A stretch of DNA of 64,000 nucleotides from Castellaniella sp040276085 (GTDB lineage: Bacteria; Pseudomonadota; Gammaproteobacteria; Burkholderiales; Burkholderiaceae_B): positions 124,001 through 188,000 of the forward strand of contig NZ_JBELOK010000005.1 in assembly GCF_040276085.1 (NCBI RefSeq), in the 5' to 3' direction. Of this stretch, positions 25,974 to 35,608 are shown piece by piece (positions within the stretch are counted from its first letter, which is position 1; the number at the start of each line of letters is the position of its first letter). The notes under the pieces are model-generated. The model ran no database searches. It was not told the DNA's origin and saw only the letters and a program-made list of their open reading frames with translations. The translations under genes were made by a program, and so were the position numbers.

Positions 25974-28880
25974 ATGCTGTTAATCCTGATCCTGGCGATC
26001 CCGTTCGTTGGCAGCTTGTGTACTGCACTGCTGCCGTCCAATGCGCGCCGGGCAGGTGCCTGGATTGCGGGCGGCTGTGCCCTGGCCAGCCTGCTGCTGA
26101 CGCTTTGGCTGACACCCGAGATCGCCAGCCAATATATTCTCAAAATTACGGTTCCCTGGATACCCTCGCAAGGGGTCGACATCACCTTGCGTATGGACGG
26201 CTACGCCTGGCTGTTTGCAATCATTGTCTCGGCCATGGGCGCACTCATTGCCCTCTATGCTCATTACTATCTCTCCAGCCAGGATCCTGTCCCCCGGTTC
26301 TTTGCCTTTTTGCTCAGCTTCATGGGGGCCATGCTGGGCGTGGTGCTGGCAGGCAACCTGATTCAGTTGCTGGTGTTTTGGGAGCTTACCAGCCTGTCTT
26401 CCTTCATGTTGATTGGCTACTGGCAGCACCGTGCCGATGCCCGGCGCGGGGCGCGCATGGCCCTGCTGGTAACGGGGGGTGGCGGGTTTTGTCTGTTGGC
26501 CAGCATGCTCATTATCGGCCACATTGTCGGCAGCTACGATCTCGATGCCGTGCTGGCTGCCGCCACCGAAATCCGCACCCACCGCTGGTACCCGATTCTG
26601 CTGGTGCTGCTGGCCCTGGGCGCACTCACAAAAAGCGCCCAATTTCCGTTTCACTTCTGGTTGCCCAACGCCATGGCGGCCCCAACACCTGTTTCGGCAT
26701 ATCTGCACTCGGCCACGATGGTCAAGGCCGGGGTATTTTTGCTGGCCCGTTTCTGGCCGATTTTCTCGGGCACCGACTGGTGGACATGGACGATCGGTGG
26801 CGCAGGCCTATGCTCATTGGTACTGGGGGCCTACGCAGCAATTTTCCAGCGCGACATCAAAAGCGTACTGGCGTATTCCACCATCAGCCACCTGGGGCTG
26901 ATCACCCTTCTGCTGGGCATGAACAGCCGCCTGGCACTGGTGGCTGCGGTGTTTCACATGATCAACCACGCCACCTTCAAGGCGTCCCTGTTCATGGCGG
27001 CCGGGATCGTCGATCACGAAAGCGGCACACGAGACCTCACCCGCCTCTCGGGCCTGCGTCACCTGATGCCGCTGACGGCAACGCTGGCCATGGTGTCGGC
27101 AGCCGCAATGGCCGGGGTGCCCCTGCTCAACGGCTTTATCTCCAAAGAAATGTTTTTTGCCGAAACCATCTTCGCCACCGGGCATGGCATTACCCGCTGG
27201 GGATTGCCGGCAGTAGCCGTCATTGCCGGCGCATTCAGCGTCACGTATTCGCTGCGGCTGGTGATGCAGGTCTTTTTTGGCCCTGTGGCCACAGACTTAC
27301 CCCGCACACCACATGATCCCGCCCGCATGATGCTCATCCCCTGCGCCGTGCTGGTACTGATCTGCCTGGGCGTCGGGATTTTCCCGTCCTTCACGCTAGG
27401 CCCCACCCTGACACTGGTGATGCGCGGGCTGCTGGGCGAAGACGTGCCGATCTACAACTTGCAACTCTGGCATGGCATCAACCTGCCGCTGGTCATGAGC
27501 CTGATTGCCCTGGCGGCTGGTGTTGCCCTGTACGCCGCCCTGCGCCGGCGCGACACCCTGGCGCCCGGCCGGGTTCCCCTGATCTACCGCCTCGACGGAC
27601 GCCAAAGCTTTGAGTGGCTGCTGGAAGCCACAGATACTGCCTCGGCGATCTTGCTGCGCTACCTGCACAGTGCACGCCTTCAGCCGCAGGTATTGCTGCT
27701 GGTTGTCTGCACATTGGGGGTGGCCTGCCTGCCCTTGCTTAGCGGCGGATGGTGGTCGCAGATAGAACTCACCAATACTCCGCTGCAGTGGTCGTTTGGC
27801 TTGATGTGGCTGGCCGGTGGCGCCTGCGCCATCGCTGCCGCCTACCAGGCCAAATACCACCGCATGGCCTCATTGATGCTAGCCGGCGCCACCGGCCTGA
27901 TCACCTGCGTCACATTTGCCTGGCTGTCCGCCCCCGATCTGGCGCTCACGCAGTTGTCGGTCGAGGTGGTGACCACTGTCTTGATTTTGCTGGGGCTGCG
28001 CTGGCTGCCACCGCGCATCGAAGAGTTTCCCGCAGCCACCTGGCAGCGTGCCCAATGGCGGCGCATCCGCGACCTCGTCGTGGCCATCGCCGGCGGCACA
28101 GGCCTGGCCATCCTGGCCTATGTGATGATGACACGCCCGGACGTGCAACCGCGCATCTCCGAATTTTTTGTCGAACAAGCCTTGCCCCTGGGTGGCGGCG
28201 CCAATGTGGTCAATGTCATTTTGGTTGACTTCCGGGCCTTTGATACCTTCGGCGAAATCACCGTGCTGGCCATTGTGGCCCTAAGTGTGTACGCTTTGCT
28301 GCGCCGCTTCAGGCCCCCGGCAGAAGCCCTGATCGTGTCATCCAGGCAGCAGGCCCTGCGCGCGCAACCCAACGAGCACGAACCCAACCTGAATGCACCG
28401 CTGCCCGATGGCCTGATGCGCATCCCCGCCGTACTGGTCCGCCTGATGCTGCCGGTCTCCACCTTGATCTCCGTGTATTTTCTGTTGCGTGGCCATAACT
28501 TGCCGGGCGGCGGATTTGTGGGCGGCTTGGTGATGGCCACCGGGATCATCCTGCAATACATGGTGGGCGGCACCCTTTGGGTCGAGGCCCGCCCCCTGAT
28601 CCGCCCGCAAGCCTGGATTGCCCTGGGGCTTCTGGTGGCAGGTGGCGCCGCCATGGCCGTCTGGTGGGCCGGCCAGCCACTGCTATCCGCCTATACCGCC
28701 GACATCACATTGCCGCTGGTGGGCACGGTTCATTTTTCCAGCGTGCTAGCGTTTGATCTGGGCGTCTATATGCTGGTGGTGGGCGCCACAATCTTATTTT
28801 TGGTGGCACTGGCTCACCAGTCATTGCGCTTCCATCGCAAGCTCACAGAGCCCACCGACAGCGTACTGAAGGACGCTTGA
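25974..28880 (+). CDS. mrpA: Monovalent cation/H+ antiporter subunit A (fused A/B)
   Basis: First subunit of a Mrp/Pha-type Na+(K+)/H+ antiporter. The 968-residue membrane protein has a NuoL-like Proton_antipo_M region in the N-terminal half (for example L-A-Y-S-T-I-S-H-L-G-L near 310 and H-M-I-N-H-A-T-F-K-A near 340), then a MrpB-like C-terminal extension (R-G-H-N-L-P-G-G-G-F-V-G-G near 850). This fusion is typical of group 2 systems with six genes (phaA/B, C, D, E, F, G). No strong ribosome site precedes the ATG. Begins a run of overlapping genes. Confidence 0.94.
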   Translation: MLLILILAIPFVGSLCTALLPSNARRAGAWIAGGCALASLLLTLWLTPEIASQYILKITVPWIPSQGVDITLRMDGYAWLFAIIVSAMGALIALYAHYYLSSQDPVPRFFAFLLSFMGAMLGVVLAGNLIQLLVFWELTSLSSFMLIGYWQHRADARRGARMALLVTGGGGFCLLASMLIIGHIVGSYDLDAVLAAATEIRTHRWYPILLVLLALGALTKSAQFPFHFWLPNAMAAPTPVSAYLHSATMVKAGVFLLARFWPIFSGTDWWTWTIGGAGLCSLVLGAYAAIFQRDIKSVLAYSTISHLGLITLLLGMNSRLALVAAVFHMINHATFKASLFMAAGIVDHESGTRDLTRLSGLRHLMPLTATLAMVSAAAMAGVPLLNGFISKEMFFAETIFATGHGITRWGLPAVAVIAGAFSVTYSLRLVMQVFFGPVATDLPRTPHDPARMMLIPCAVLVLICLGVGIFPSFTLGPTLTLVMRGLLGEDVPIYNLQLWHGINLPLVMSLIALAAGVALYAALRRRDTLAPGRVPLIYRLDGRQSFEWLLEATDTASAILLRYLHSARLQPQVLLLVVCTLGVACLPLLSGGWWSQIELTNTPLQWSFGLMWLAGGACAIAAAYQAKYHRMASLMLAGATGLITCVTFAWLSAPDLALTQLSVEVVTTVLILLGLRWLPPRIEEFPAATWQRAQWRRIRDLVVAIAGGTGLAILAYVMMTRPDVQPRISEFFVEQALPLGGGANVVNVILVDFRAFDTFGEITVLAIVALSVYALLRRFRPPAEALIVSSRQQALRAQPNEHEPNLNAPLPDGLMRIPAVLVRLMLPVSTLISVYFLLRGHNLPGGGFVGGLVMATGIILQYMVGGTLWVEARPLIRPQAWIALGLLVAGGAAMAVWWAGQPLLSAYTADITLPLVGTVHFSSVLAFDLGVYMLVVGATILFLVALAHQSLRFHRKLTEPTDSVLKDA

Positions 28881-28882
28881 CG

Positions 28883-29224
28883 ATGGAATGGATATTGGCA
28901 CTGGCGATTGGCGTGCTGGCAGGATCAGGGATCTGGCTGCTGCTGCGCCCACGCACCTTCCAGTTCATTATGGGCCTGGCCCTGATGGCCTATGCCGTCA
29001 ACCTGTTTATCTTTGCCATGGGGCAGTTGCGGCTGGATGCCCCCCCGGTCATCGACCCGCACTGGGCAGACCCCGCCAGCTACACAGACCCCTTGCCCCA
29101 GGCCTTGGTGCTCACGGCCATCGTCATCGGGTTTGCCACTACCGCCCTCTTTTTGGTGGTGCTGCTGGTGGCACGCGGGATGAATGATACCGATCACGTC
29201 GACGGCGAGGAAAGCCGGCCATGA
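28883..29224 (+). CDS. mrpC: Monovalent cation/H+ antiporter subunit C
   Basis: 113-residue NuoK-like subunit with three membrane helices. The start at ATG 28883 is chosen over a TTG two codons earlier because GAAGGA lies at a better distance. It follows mrpA by 2 nt and its stop overlaps the mrpD ATG by 4 nt. Acidic C-terminal tail (D-H-V-D-G-E-E). Confidence 0.92.
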   Translation: MEWILALAIGVLAGSGIWLLLRPRTFQFIMGLALMAYAVNLFIFAMGQLRLDAPPVIDPHWADPASYTDPLPQALVLTAIVIGFATTALFLVVLLVARGMNDTDHVDGEESRP

Positions 29225-30846
29225 GCTTCTGGATGCAGCATCTACCGGTTCTGCCAGTACTGATTCCGCTGTTGTCAGGCGCCTTGATGCTACTGACACG
29301 CGACAGCCAGCGCACCTTGCGTCTGGCGCTTGCCGTACTGTCGCTAAGTCTGCTGGCCTTCAGTGCCCTGGCCCTGATCCGCGCCACACAAGGCATTGGG
29401 GGTTCAGTCTGGCCACAAGATATCGGTGTCTATCGGCTGGGCAACTGGCCAGCGCCGTTTGGCATCGTTCTGGTGGCCGACCGTCTGTCGGCCCTGATGC
29501 TGGGCCTGACCGCTGTGCTGGGCAGTTGCACCTGGGTATATGCCACCGCGCGCTGGGATCGCGTGGGCAGCCATTTTCATCCCCTGTTTCAGCTGCAGCT
29601 GATGGGCCTGAACGGCGCCTTCCTGGCGGGCGACCTCTTCAACTTATTTGTTTTTTTCGAGATCCTGCTGACTGCCTCGTATGGTCTGATGCTGCACGGC
29701 TCGGGCAAATATCGGGTGGGCGCGGGCCTGCACTATATCGGCGTCAACCTGATCGCCTCCTTTTTGTTGCTGATCGCCATCGCCCTGATTTACCGGCTGA
29801 CCGGTACCCTGAACCTTGCCGATATTTCCTTACGTGCACAGGCACTTGGCGGCGCAGACCGACAGCTCTTTGACAGTGCCGCCGCCATTTTGGGCATCGC
29901 TTTTCTGATCAAAGCCGCCGCCTGGCCGCTTAATTTCTGGTTGCCCAACACCTACTCGCAAGCCTGCGCACCGGTAGCCGCCCTGTTTGCTCTCATGACC
30001 AAAGTGGGCATCTATGCCTTGCTCAGAATCGGCTCTTTGCTGGTACCCGCAGGCGCACCCGCAGCCTTCGGTGGCGCCTGGATGTTTCCGGCTGGCATCG
30101 CCACACTGGTATTTGGCGCCTTGGGCATGCTGGCCAACAGCGAGCCGCGCCGGATCGCCGCTTATGCAATCATCACATCCTCAGGCACGCTCTTTGCAGC
30201 CCTGGGAATGCCGGGCGTCACCCTGACCGGGCCAGCGCTCTATTACCTTCTTAGCTCGGTGCTGGGGCTGGGCGCCTTATTCTTGTTGCTCGAACTCACC
30301 GAGCGCAGTCAATCGTTTGGCGCCAATATCCTGGCCATCACCCAGGAGGCCTTCGAAACCGACACCCCCGACGAAGCCAGCCTGTCAGAACAGGTGGTGG
30401 GCACACCGCTGCCTGCCACTATGGCCTTTCTGGGCCTCAGCTTTTTTGCCTGCTCGCTGCTGGTCATCGGCCTGCCGCCGCTGTCGGGGTTTGTGGCCAA
30501 GTTCTCGCTGCTGTCGGCAGCCCTGCGTACAGCCGAGTTCGGCACACCCGCCCTTAACGTCTGGCTACTGGTGACAGCCATGCTGGGCTCGGGGTTTGCC
30601 TGCCTGATGGCGCTGGGCCGGTGCGGCGTACGGCTCTTTTGGGTGCCGGATGATCTGCACGTGCCCACGCTCAAGCTCAGCGAAGTCGTGCCCATTCTGT
30701 TTTTGCTGGGTGCCTGTGCCGCACTGACCATAGAAGCCGGGCCGGTGATGAACTATCTTGAGTCCACGGCACAGTATCTGGACCAACCTGGCCTGTATGT
30801 CCAGAACGTGCTGGATTCTGCCCGCTACGCCGGAGCCCGGCCATGA
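29221..30846 (+). CDS. mrpD: Monovalent cation/H+ antiporter subunit D
   Basis: 541-residue NuoM/N-like membrane subunit with about 14 helices and a Proton_antipo_M domain (F-N-L-F-V-F-F-E-I-L-L-T-A-S-Y-G-L and K-A-A-A-W-P-L-N-F-W-L-P). Together with MrpA it carries the proton path. It overlaps both neighbours by 4 nt. Confidence 0.93.
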   Translation: MSFWMQHLPVLPVLIPLLSGALMLLTRDSQRTLRLALAVLSLSLLAFSALALIRATQGIGGSVWPQDIGVYRLGNWPAPFGIVLVADRLSALMLGLTAVLGSCTWVYATARWDRVGSHFHPLFQLQLMGLNGAFLAGDLFNLFVFFEILLTASYGLMLHGSGKYRVGAGLHYIGVNLIASFLLLIAIALIYRLTGTLNLADISLRAQALGGADRQLFDSAAAILGIAFLIKAAAWPLNFWLPNTYSQACAPVAALFALMTKVGIYALLRIGSLLVPAGAPAAFGGAWMFPAGIATLVFGALGMLANSEPRRIAAYAIITSSGTLFAALGMPGVTLTGPALYYLLSSVLGLGALFLLLELTERSQSFGANILAITQEAFETDTPDEASLSEQVVGTPLPATMAFLGLSFFACSLLVIGLPPLSGFVAKFSLLSAALRTAEFGTPALNVWLLVTAMLGSGFACLMALGRCGVRLFWVPDDLHVPTLKLSEVVPILFLLGACAALTIEAGPVMNYLESTAQYLDQPGLYVQNVLDSARYAGARP

Positions 30847-31334
30847 TCAAACGTGTGCGTGCCTACTTACCCATGATCGTCCTGCTGCTGGTGCTTTGGC
30901 TGGTGCTTAACGATTCTTTGTCCAATGGACAGATGGTGCTGGGGCTGCTGATTGCACTCGCGATCAGCCTGTTGGCGCCCATCCTCAGGCCCGTACGCTC
31001 ACGCCTGCGTCATCCTTTGATTGCACTGCGCCTGATCGGCCACGTGGCCACCGATATCCTGTACTCCAATTATCAGGTCAGCCGCCGTATTTTGCAGGGT
31101 GCTGCTGCCAGCGCCCAACCCGGCTTCCTGGATATCCCCCTGCGCATTCGCGACCCCCACGGCCTGGCCGCCCTGGCCTGCATTGTCACCTTTACGCCCG
31201 GCACGGTCTGGGCAGGCCACAACCCCGAGCGTAATCTGCTCACATTGCATGTGCTTGATCTGAGCGATCCAGCAGGTTTAACCCGGATCATCCAGAATCG
31301 CTACGAAAGCCCCTTGATGGAGATTTTCCAATGA
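30843..31334 (+). CDS. mrpE: Monovalent cation/H+ antiporter subunit E
   Basis: 163-residue MrpE family subunit with two N-terminal helices and a cytoplasmic domain containing T-F-T-P-G-T-V-W, a family hallmark. It overlaps mrpD and mrpF by 4 nt each. Confidence 0.92.
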   Translation: MIKRVRAYLPMIVLLLVLWLVLNDSLSNGQMVLGLLIALAISLLAPILRPVRSRLRHPLIALRLIGHVATDILYSNYQVSRRILQGAAASAQPGFLDIPLRIRDPHGLAALACIVTFTPGTVWAGHNPERNLLTLHVLDLSDPAGLTRIIQNRYESPLMEIFQ

Positions 31335-31615
31335 GCGCACTGATCGTGTCCTGGGCGGGCAGCTTTGCCCTCCTATGTTTTACGCTGGGACTGGCCTGCG
31401 CCGTCCTGCGCCTGATTCGCGGCCCACGCGCCGAAGACCGCATCCTGGCACTCGACACCCTGTATATCAATGGCATGCTGATTTTGCTGGTGCTGGGCCT
31501 ACGCTTCGAAGCAGGCCTCTACTTTGATATCGCCCTGCTCATCGCCCTGTTCGGTTTTGTGGGTTCGGCGGCCCTGTCCAAGTTTTTGCTGCACGGCGAG
31601 GTCATAGAACCATGA
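31331..31615 (+). CDS. mrpF: Monovalent cation/H+ antiporter subunit F
   Basis: 94-residue three-helix MrpF subunit with the motif R-G-P-R-A-E-D-R-I-L-A-L-D after helix 1. It overlaps mrpE and mrpG by 4 nt each. Confidence 0.92.
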   Translation: MSALIVSWAGSFALLCFTLGLACAVLRLIRGPRAEDRILALDTLYINGMLILLVLGLRFEAGLYFDIALLIALFGFVGSAALSKFLLHGEVIEP

Positions 31616-31953
31616 ACGCGCTGCCGCTTTGGGTCGCCATCCTGGTGGCATTATTGATGGTGCTGGCAGGTGTGGTGACGCTGATTGGCTCGATCGGTCT
31701 GTTGCGTCTGCGCAGTTTCAACGAACGCATGCACGCCCCTACCCTGGGCACCACCCTGGGCACCTTTTGCATGGTATTGGCGTCTACTTTAGTGGCCAGC
31801 TTGCTGCACGGCCGGCCTATTTTTCACGAATGGCTGATCAGCCTGTTTTTGTTCATGACGGCACCGGTAACAGCCATTTTACTGATGCAAAGTGCCACAC
31901 AACGCCACCCGGCCAAGCGCTCACAGCCCCCAAACGACCCCCCTTCCCCCTAA
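31612..31953 (+). CDS. mrpG: Monovalent cation/H+ antiporter subunit G
   Basis: 113-residue MrpG subunit with three helices. The segment G-L-L-R-L-R-S-F-N-E-R-M-H-A-P-T-L-G-T-T is characteristic. Last gene of the operon. The complex exports Na+ or K+ in exchange for H+ and supports alkaline or salt tolerance. Confidence 0.92.
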   Translation: MNALPLWVAILVALLMVLAGVVTLIGSIGLLRLRSFNERMHAPTLGTTLGTFCMVLASTLVASLLHGRPIFHEWLISLFLFMTAPVTAILLMQSATQRHPAKRSQPPNDPPSP

Positions 31954-32057
31954 GCCAGAACAAATTTGTAACATCGACATAGGGGCAAACCCGTACACTA
32001 TACGAGTCCCTGAACCGGGCCGGGACAGCGCCCGGAGTTCAAAAAGGAGTGCTCATT

Positions 32058-32516
32058 ATGCGTCAAGCACTGAAAATTTCTTTACGCGCCAGCATGCTGG
32101 CGGCAGGGTTGGGTTATGCCATGCTTTTTGCGCCAGGCGCCCAGGCGGCCAGTCAATATCAGCAAGATGTACAACGCTGCAACACCGCACCAGGCATCGA
32201 CAAGCAGGCTTGCCTGCAAGAAGCGGGGGCCGCTGCACAAGCTGCCAAGCAAGGCAAGCTGACCACGCCTTCAATGCAAGCCGAGCGCCAGAATCGTACC
32301 CAACGCTGCAGCAATTTGCCGGCCGACAAACGCCAGGATTGCATGATCCTGATGGAAGACACCCATGCACAAACGCAGGGTTCGGTGCAATCAGGTGGTG
32401 TCATCCGTGAAACCACAATCACCATCCCCGCACCGGTGACATCGGCACCAACAACCAGCACACCCGCAACACCGGCACCAACCACCACCCCTGTGATGCC
32501 ATCTTCAAGCTACTGA
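32058..32516 (+). CDS. Secreted Cys-containing protein with Thr/Pro-rich tail
   Basis: 152-residue protein with a Sec signal peptide (R-Q-A-L-K-I-S-L-R then a hydrophobic core, cleavage after G-A-Q-A-A near residue 30). The mature N-terminal half has four cysteines in two C-N-T-A-P...C-L and C-S-N-L-P...C-M pairs, probably forming disulfides. The last 45 residues are a low-complexity Thr/Pro/Ala tail. Similar small exported proteins are common in Bordetella relatives but have no known function. ATG at 32058 has AAAGGAG 8 nt upstream; a small hairpin (32015-32035) lies in the leader. Confidence 0.72.
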   Translation: MRQALKISLRASMLAAGLGYAMLFAPGAQAASQYQQDVQRCNTAPGIDKQACLQEAGAAAQAAKQGKLTTPSMQAERQNRTQRCSNLPADKRQDCMILMEDTHAQTQGSVQSGGVIRETTITIPAPVTSAPTTSTPATPAPTTTPVMPSSSY

Positions 32517-32554
32517 TGGTTTCGGTATAAGCGGCGCCCCGTCAACAGAGAGTA

Positions 32555-32584
32555 TCCTTGGTCAGGAACCCCACTGATCAAGGA
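32555..32584. terminator. Bidirectional hairpin between the secreted protein gene and kup
   Basis: Arms TCCTTGGTCAG (32555-32565) and CTGATCAAGGA (32574-32584) pair over 11 bp with one G.T and an 8-nt loop. It lies between convergent genes; T-runs are weak on both sides. Confidence 0.55.
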
Positions 32585-32585
32585 T

Positions 32586-34475
32586 CTAAAGTTCCATCTG
32601 CATGCCCATCTCCACCACTCGATTGGGGGGGATCTTGTAGAATCGGGTGGTTCTACTGGCATTACGGGCCATAAAGGCAAACAAATGACGCCGCCAGCTT
32701 TGGTACCAGGGCAGGCGGCGTATCACAATGACGGTCTGACGAGACAGGAAATACGAGGTTTGCATCGGCTCAAGATTCAGTTCGGGTACTTCCTGAGCAA
32801 TTTGCTCAACCACTTGCGGTACATTGGGTTCTTGTTTAAAGCCCCATCGCGCCACGGCCTGCCAACTGCTGCGGCTAACGCGTTCAACCTTTACCCGCTC
32901 ATCAAAAGGCACATAGGGCACATCCGCCACCTCGATGGTGAGAAACAGCGCCTGCTCGTGCAACACCTTATTATGTTTCAAGTTGTGTAAGAGCGCCGGC
33001 GGCACCGTGCCCACAATCATGCTCATAAACACAGCCGTCCCCGGTACCCGGGTGGGCGGATAGGCCTCCAGGGACTCCATAAAATTGACCAGCGGCTGGT
33101 GGTCGCCCAGCAGCGTGTCGTGGATGCGCTGGCGCCCCTGTTTCCAGGTCATCATCAGTGTCAGCAGCACAATGCCCACCAGCAATGGCAACCACCCGCC
33201 CTCGTGAACCTTGAGCGTGTTGGACGTAAACAGCAGGATATCAACGATCAGAAACACGGTGATCAGAATCAACCACGCCACCCGGCGCATCCCGCGGGCC
33301 GCGCGCGGCAGCACGGCAAAGGCCAGCAGCGACGTCATCAGCATGGTGCCTGTGACCGCAAAACCGTACGCATGAGCCAGCCGATCAGAAGAACCAAACG
33401 CCAAGATCAGCACCATCACCGCCGCCATCAGCAACCAGTTGACACGCGGCAGATAGATCTGGCCTTCTTCACGCGCCGAAGTGTGCTGGATGACCATACG
33501 TGGCCAATAGCCCAGCTGCACTGCCTGGCGCGTCATGGAAAATGCCCCGGAGATCACCGACTGCGATGCAATCACCGTGGCCATAGTGGCCAGGCCCACC
33601 AACGGGATCACCGCCCACTCGGGTGCGAGTAGAAAAAACGGATTGCTGATGGCCGATGGGTCAGTCAGCAGCAACGCCCCCTGGCCAAAATAGGACAGCA
33701 GCAGTGCGGGCAATACCAGTGCAAACCACGCCCGACGAATAATCGTACGGCCAAAGTGGCCCATGTCGGCGTAAAGCGCCTCGGCTCCGGTCAGCGCAAG
33801 CACCAGCGCCCCCAGTGCCAAAAAGGTTTCCCAGGGTGCATCAGCAATAAACCGGATGGCCCACAAGGGGTTGATGGCCTGCAGCACATACGGCTGCTGC
33901 AGCACACGCCAGCCACCCAGCACGCCCAGCGTGAGAAACCACAGGAACATGACCGGGCCAAAAAGCTTGCCCACGGTACCTGTGCCGCGCGACTGCACCA
34001 TGAACAACGCCACCAGCACCACCACGGCTATGGGCACCACCCAGGCATCCAGACGATGCGACACCACGCCGATGCCTTCGACAGCCGACAACACAGAGAT
34101 GGCCGGGGTGATCATGCTGTCGCCGTAAAAGAGGGCTGCGCCAATCAGGCCCAGGATCGCCAGCCGCCAGCGGGTACGACTGGGCCGCCCACGCATGGCA
34201 AGCTCCATCAGGGCAAGCGTGCCACCCTCGCCACGGTTATCGGCGCGCAACACACAGATCACATACTTGACAGACACCACCAGCAGCAGCATCCAGAAGA
34301 GAAGAGACAGCATCCCCAGCACGTGCTCGGCATCCGGTTGCCCGGCGCTCGATAAGGCCACTTTGATGGTGTACAGCGGACTGGTGCCGATATCTCCATA
34401 AACCACCCCCAGGGCGCCCATCAGCAAGGCTGCGCGGCTTGTGCCGGTGTCCGGCTCTTTTGCATGTATATTCAT
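32586..34475 (-). CDS. kup: Low-affinity potassium uptake protein Kup
   Basis: 629-residue K+:H+ symporter with about 12 membrane segments in the N-terminal 450 residues and a soluble C-terminal domain. The start region G-A-L-G-V-V-Y-G-D-I-G-T-S-P-L-Y is the Kup/HAK/KT hallmark. ATG at 34475 lies 3 nt after the sensor-kinase stop with GGTGGA upstream, so it is co-transcribed with the two-component genes; the longer frame upstream overlaps the kinase. Context suggests K+ uptake tuned by that system, next to the Mrp antiporter. Confidence 0.93.
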   Translation of the reverse strand: MNIHAKEPDTGTSRAALLMGALGVVYGDIGTSPLYTIKVALSSAGQPDAEHVLGMLSLLFWMLLLVVSVKYVICVLRADNRGEGGTLALMELAMRGRPSRTRWRLAILGLIGAALFYGDSMITPAISVLSAVEGIGVVSHRLDAWVVPIAVVVLVALFMVQSRGTGTVGKLFGPVMFLWFLTLGVLGGWRVLQQPYVLQAINPLWAIRFIADAPWETFLALGALVLALTGAEALYADMGHFGRTIIRRAWFALVLPALLLSYFGQGALLLTDPSAISNPFFLLAPEWAVIPLVGLATMATVIASQSVISGAFSMTRQAVQLGYWPRMVIQHTSAREEGQIYLPRVNWLLMAAVMVLILAFGSSDRLAHAYGFAVTGTMLMTSLLAFAVLPRAARGMRRVAWLILITVFLIVDILLFTSNTLKVHEGGWLPLLVGIVLLTLMMTWKQGRQRIHDTLLGDHQPLVNFMESLEAYPPTRVPGTAVFMSMIVGTVPPALLHNLKHNKVLHEQALFLTIEVADVPYVPFDERVKVERVSRSSWQAVARWGFKQEPNVPQVVEQIAQEVPELNLEPMQTSYFLSRQTVIVIRRLPWYQSWRRHLFAFMARNASRTTRFYKIPPNRVVEMGMQMEL

Positions 34476-34477
34476 AA

Positions 34478-35608
34478 TCATTCCACCCGCGTCAGGCAGG
34501 CGCCCCGGCGGGGACCGGGAAAGCTCAAGGTGACGCGTGTGCCAGAAAACACCGGCCGGCTGGTGATTTTCCACCAGGCGCCATGCGCCCGGGCAATCTC
34601 GCGAACAATCGCCAGGCCCAGGCCGGCCCCGCCTGCACGCGCATCCGCGGCGCGATAAAACGCTTCAAAAACGCGCTCGATATCCTCGGTATCAATGCCA
34701 GGCCCATCGTCCTCCACCGAAAACGAAGGGGGGTTGGCCATTACCCTCAGGTGAACACCCGCAGACCCACAGCCGTAACGCAAGGCATTGTCAATCAGGT
34801 TGCCCAGCAACTCACCCAGAAGAATGGGATCCCCATCCACCCAGACGGGTTCATCGGGGGCAGACAGCTGAATGGCTACACCCCGTTCGCGGGCGCGATC
34901 CAGCCAGTTGGCGCCGGTCTGGCGCATCCACTCGCATAAATCGAGGCGCTCAAAACTGTCTTGCGGCCGTGAAGCATGATCAGCCCGGGCCAGCACCAGC
35001 AGCTGCTGACCCATGCGGATCATGTGGTCGGACACGGTCTTGATGCGCATGGCCCGCACACGGATATCATCAGGCAGCGTTTGTGCCAGCATCAGTTCAG
35101 ACTCAAGTTTCAGGCCCGCAAGTGGCGTACGCAGCTGGTGAGCCGCATGGCCAATGAAGCGGCGCTGCGCCTGCACGGAGTCGTCCAGGCGCAGCAGCAA
35201 ATCGTTAAAGTGCAGGACAAGCGGCGCAATCTCGCTGGGCAAGCCGGCCAAATCCAGTGGTTGCAGATCTTCAATCGAGCGCTGCCGGATTTGGTCGGCC
35301 AATTGATTGACCGAGGTAAGCTCGTGGCGGATGCCGGAAATCAGCACCCACACAAACAACACCACCAGCAAACCCTGGGTCAGCAACATCACCCAGAACA
35401 AATCCCGAAGCAGCCAGGGTTGCGGCCGGATGACACCGGTCATGAACCAGGTGGCCAGCAAATCGATGGCCACGAGGATAAAAAATGCCGGTAACAGCCG
35501 GCGCACCAGCCGGCGTGCGAGGGAGTCCTGCGGCATCAGCCGCTCGAACAGGCCCAGGGCCTGGTGATCGGCTTCTTGCGAGTGGGTACCTGCAGGCTTA
35601 TTGTGCAC
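34478..35608 (-). CDS. Sensor histidine kinase (TctE/QseC-like)
   Basis: Inner-membrane kinase (376 aa from GTG 35608) with two transmembrane helices flanking a very short periplasmic loop (about residues 45-65 and 80-105), a HAMP-like linker, H-box H-Q-L-R-T-P-L, and HATPase motifs N-L-I-D-N-A-L, D-D-G-P-G-I and G-A-G-L-G-L-A-I-V. The short periplasmic part suggests it senses a membrane or cytoplasmic signal. The GTG overlaps the response-regulator end; ATG at 35536 is the alternative start. Confidence 0.88.
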   Translation of the reverse strand: MHNKPAGTHSQEADHQALGLFERLMPQDSLARRLVRRLLPAFFILVAIDLLATWFMTGVIRPQPWLLRDLFWVMLLTQGLLVVLFVWVLISGIRHELTSVNQLADQIRQRSIEDLQPLDLAGLPSEIAPLVLHFNDLLLRLDDSVQAQRRFIGHAAHQLRTPLAGLKLESELMLAQTLPDDIRVRAMRIKTVSDHMIRMGQQLLVLARADHASRPQDSFERLDLCEWMRQTGANWLDRARERGVAIQLSAPDEPVWVDGDPILLGELLGNLIDNALRYGCGSAGVHLRVMANPPSFSVEDDGPGIDTEDIERVFEAFYRAADARAGGAGLGLAIVREIARAHGAWWKITSRPVFSGTRVTLSFPGPRRGACLTRVE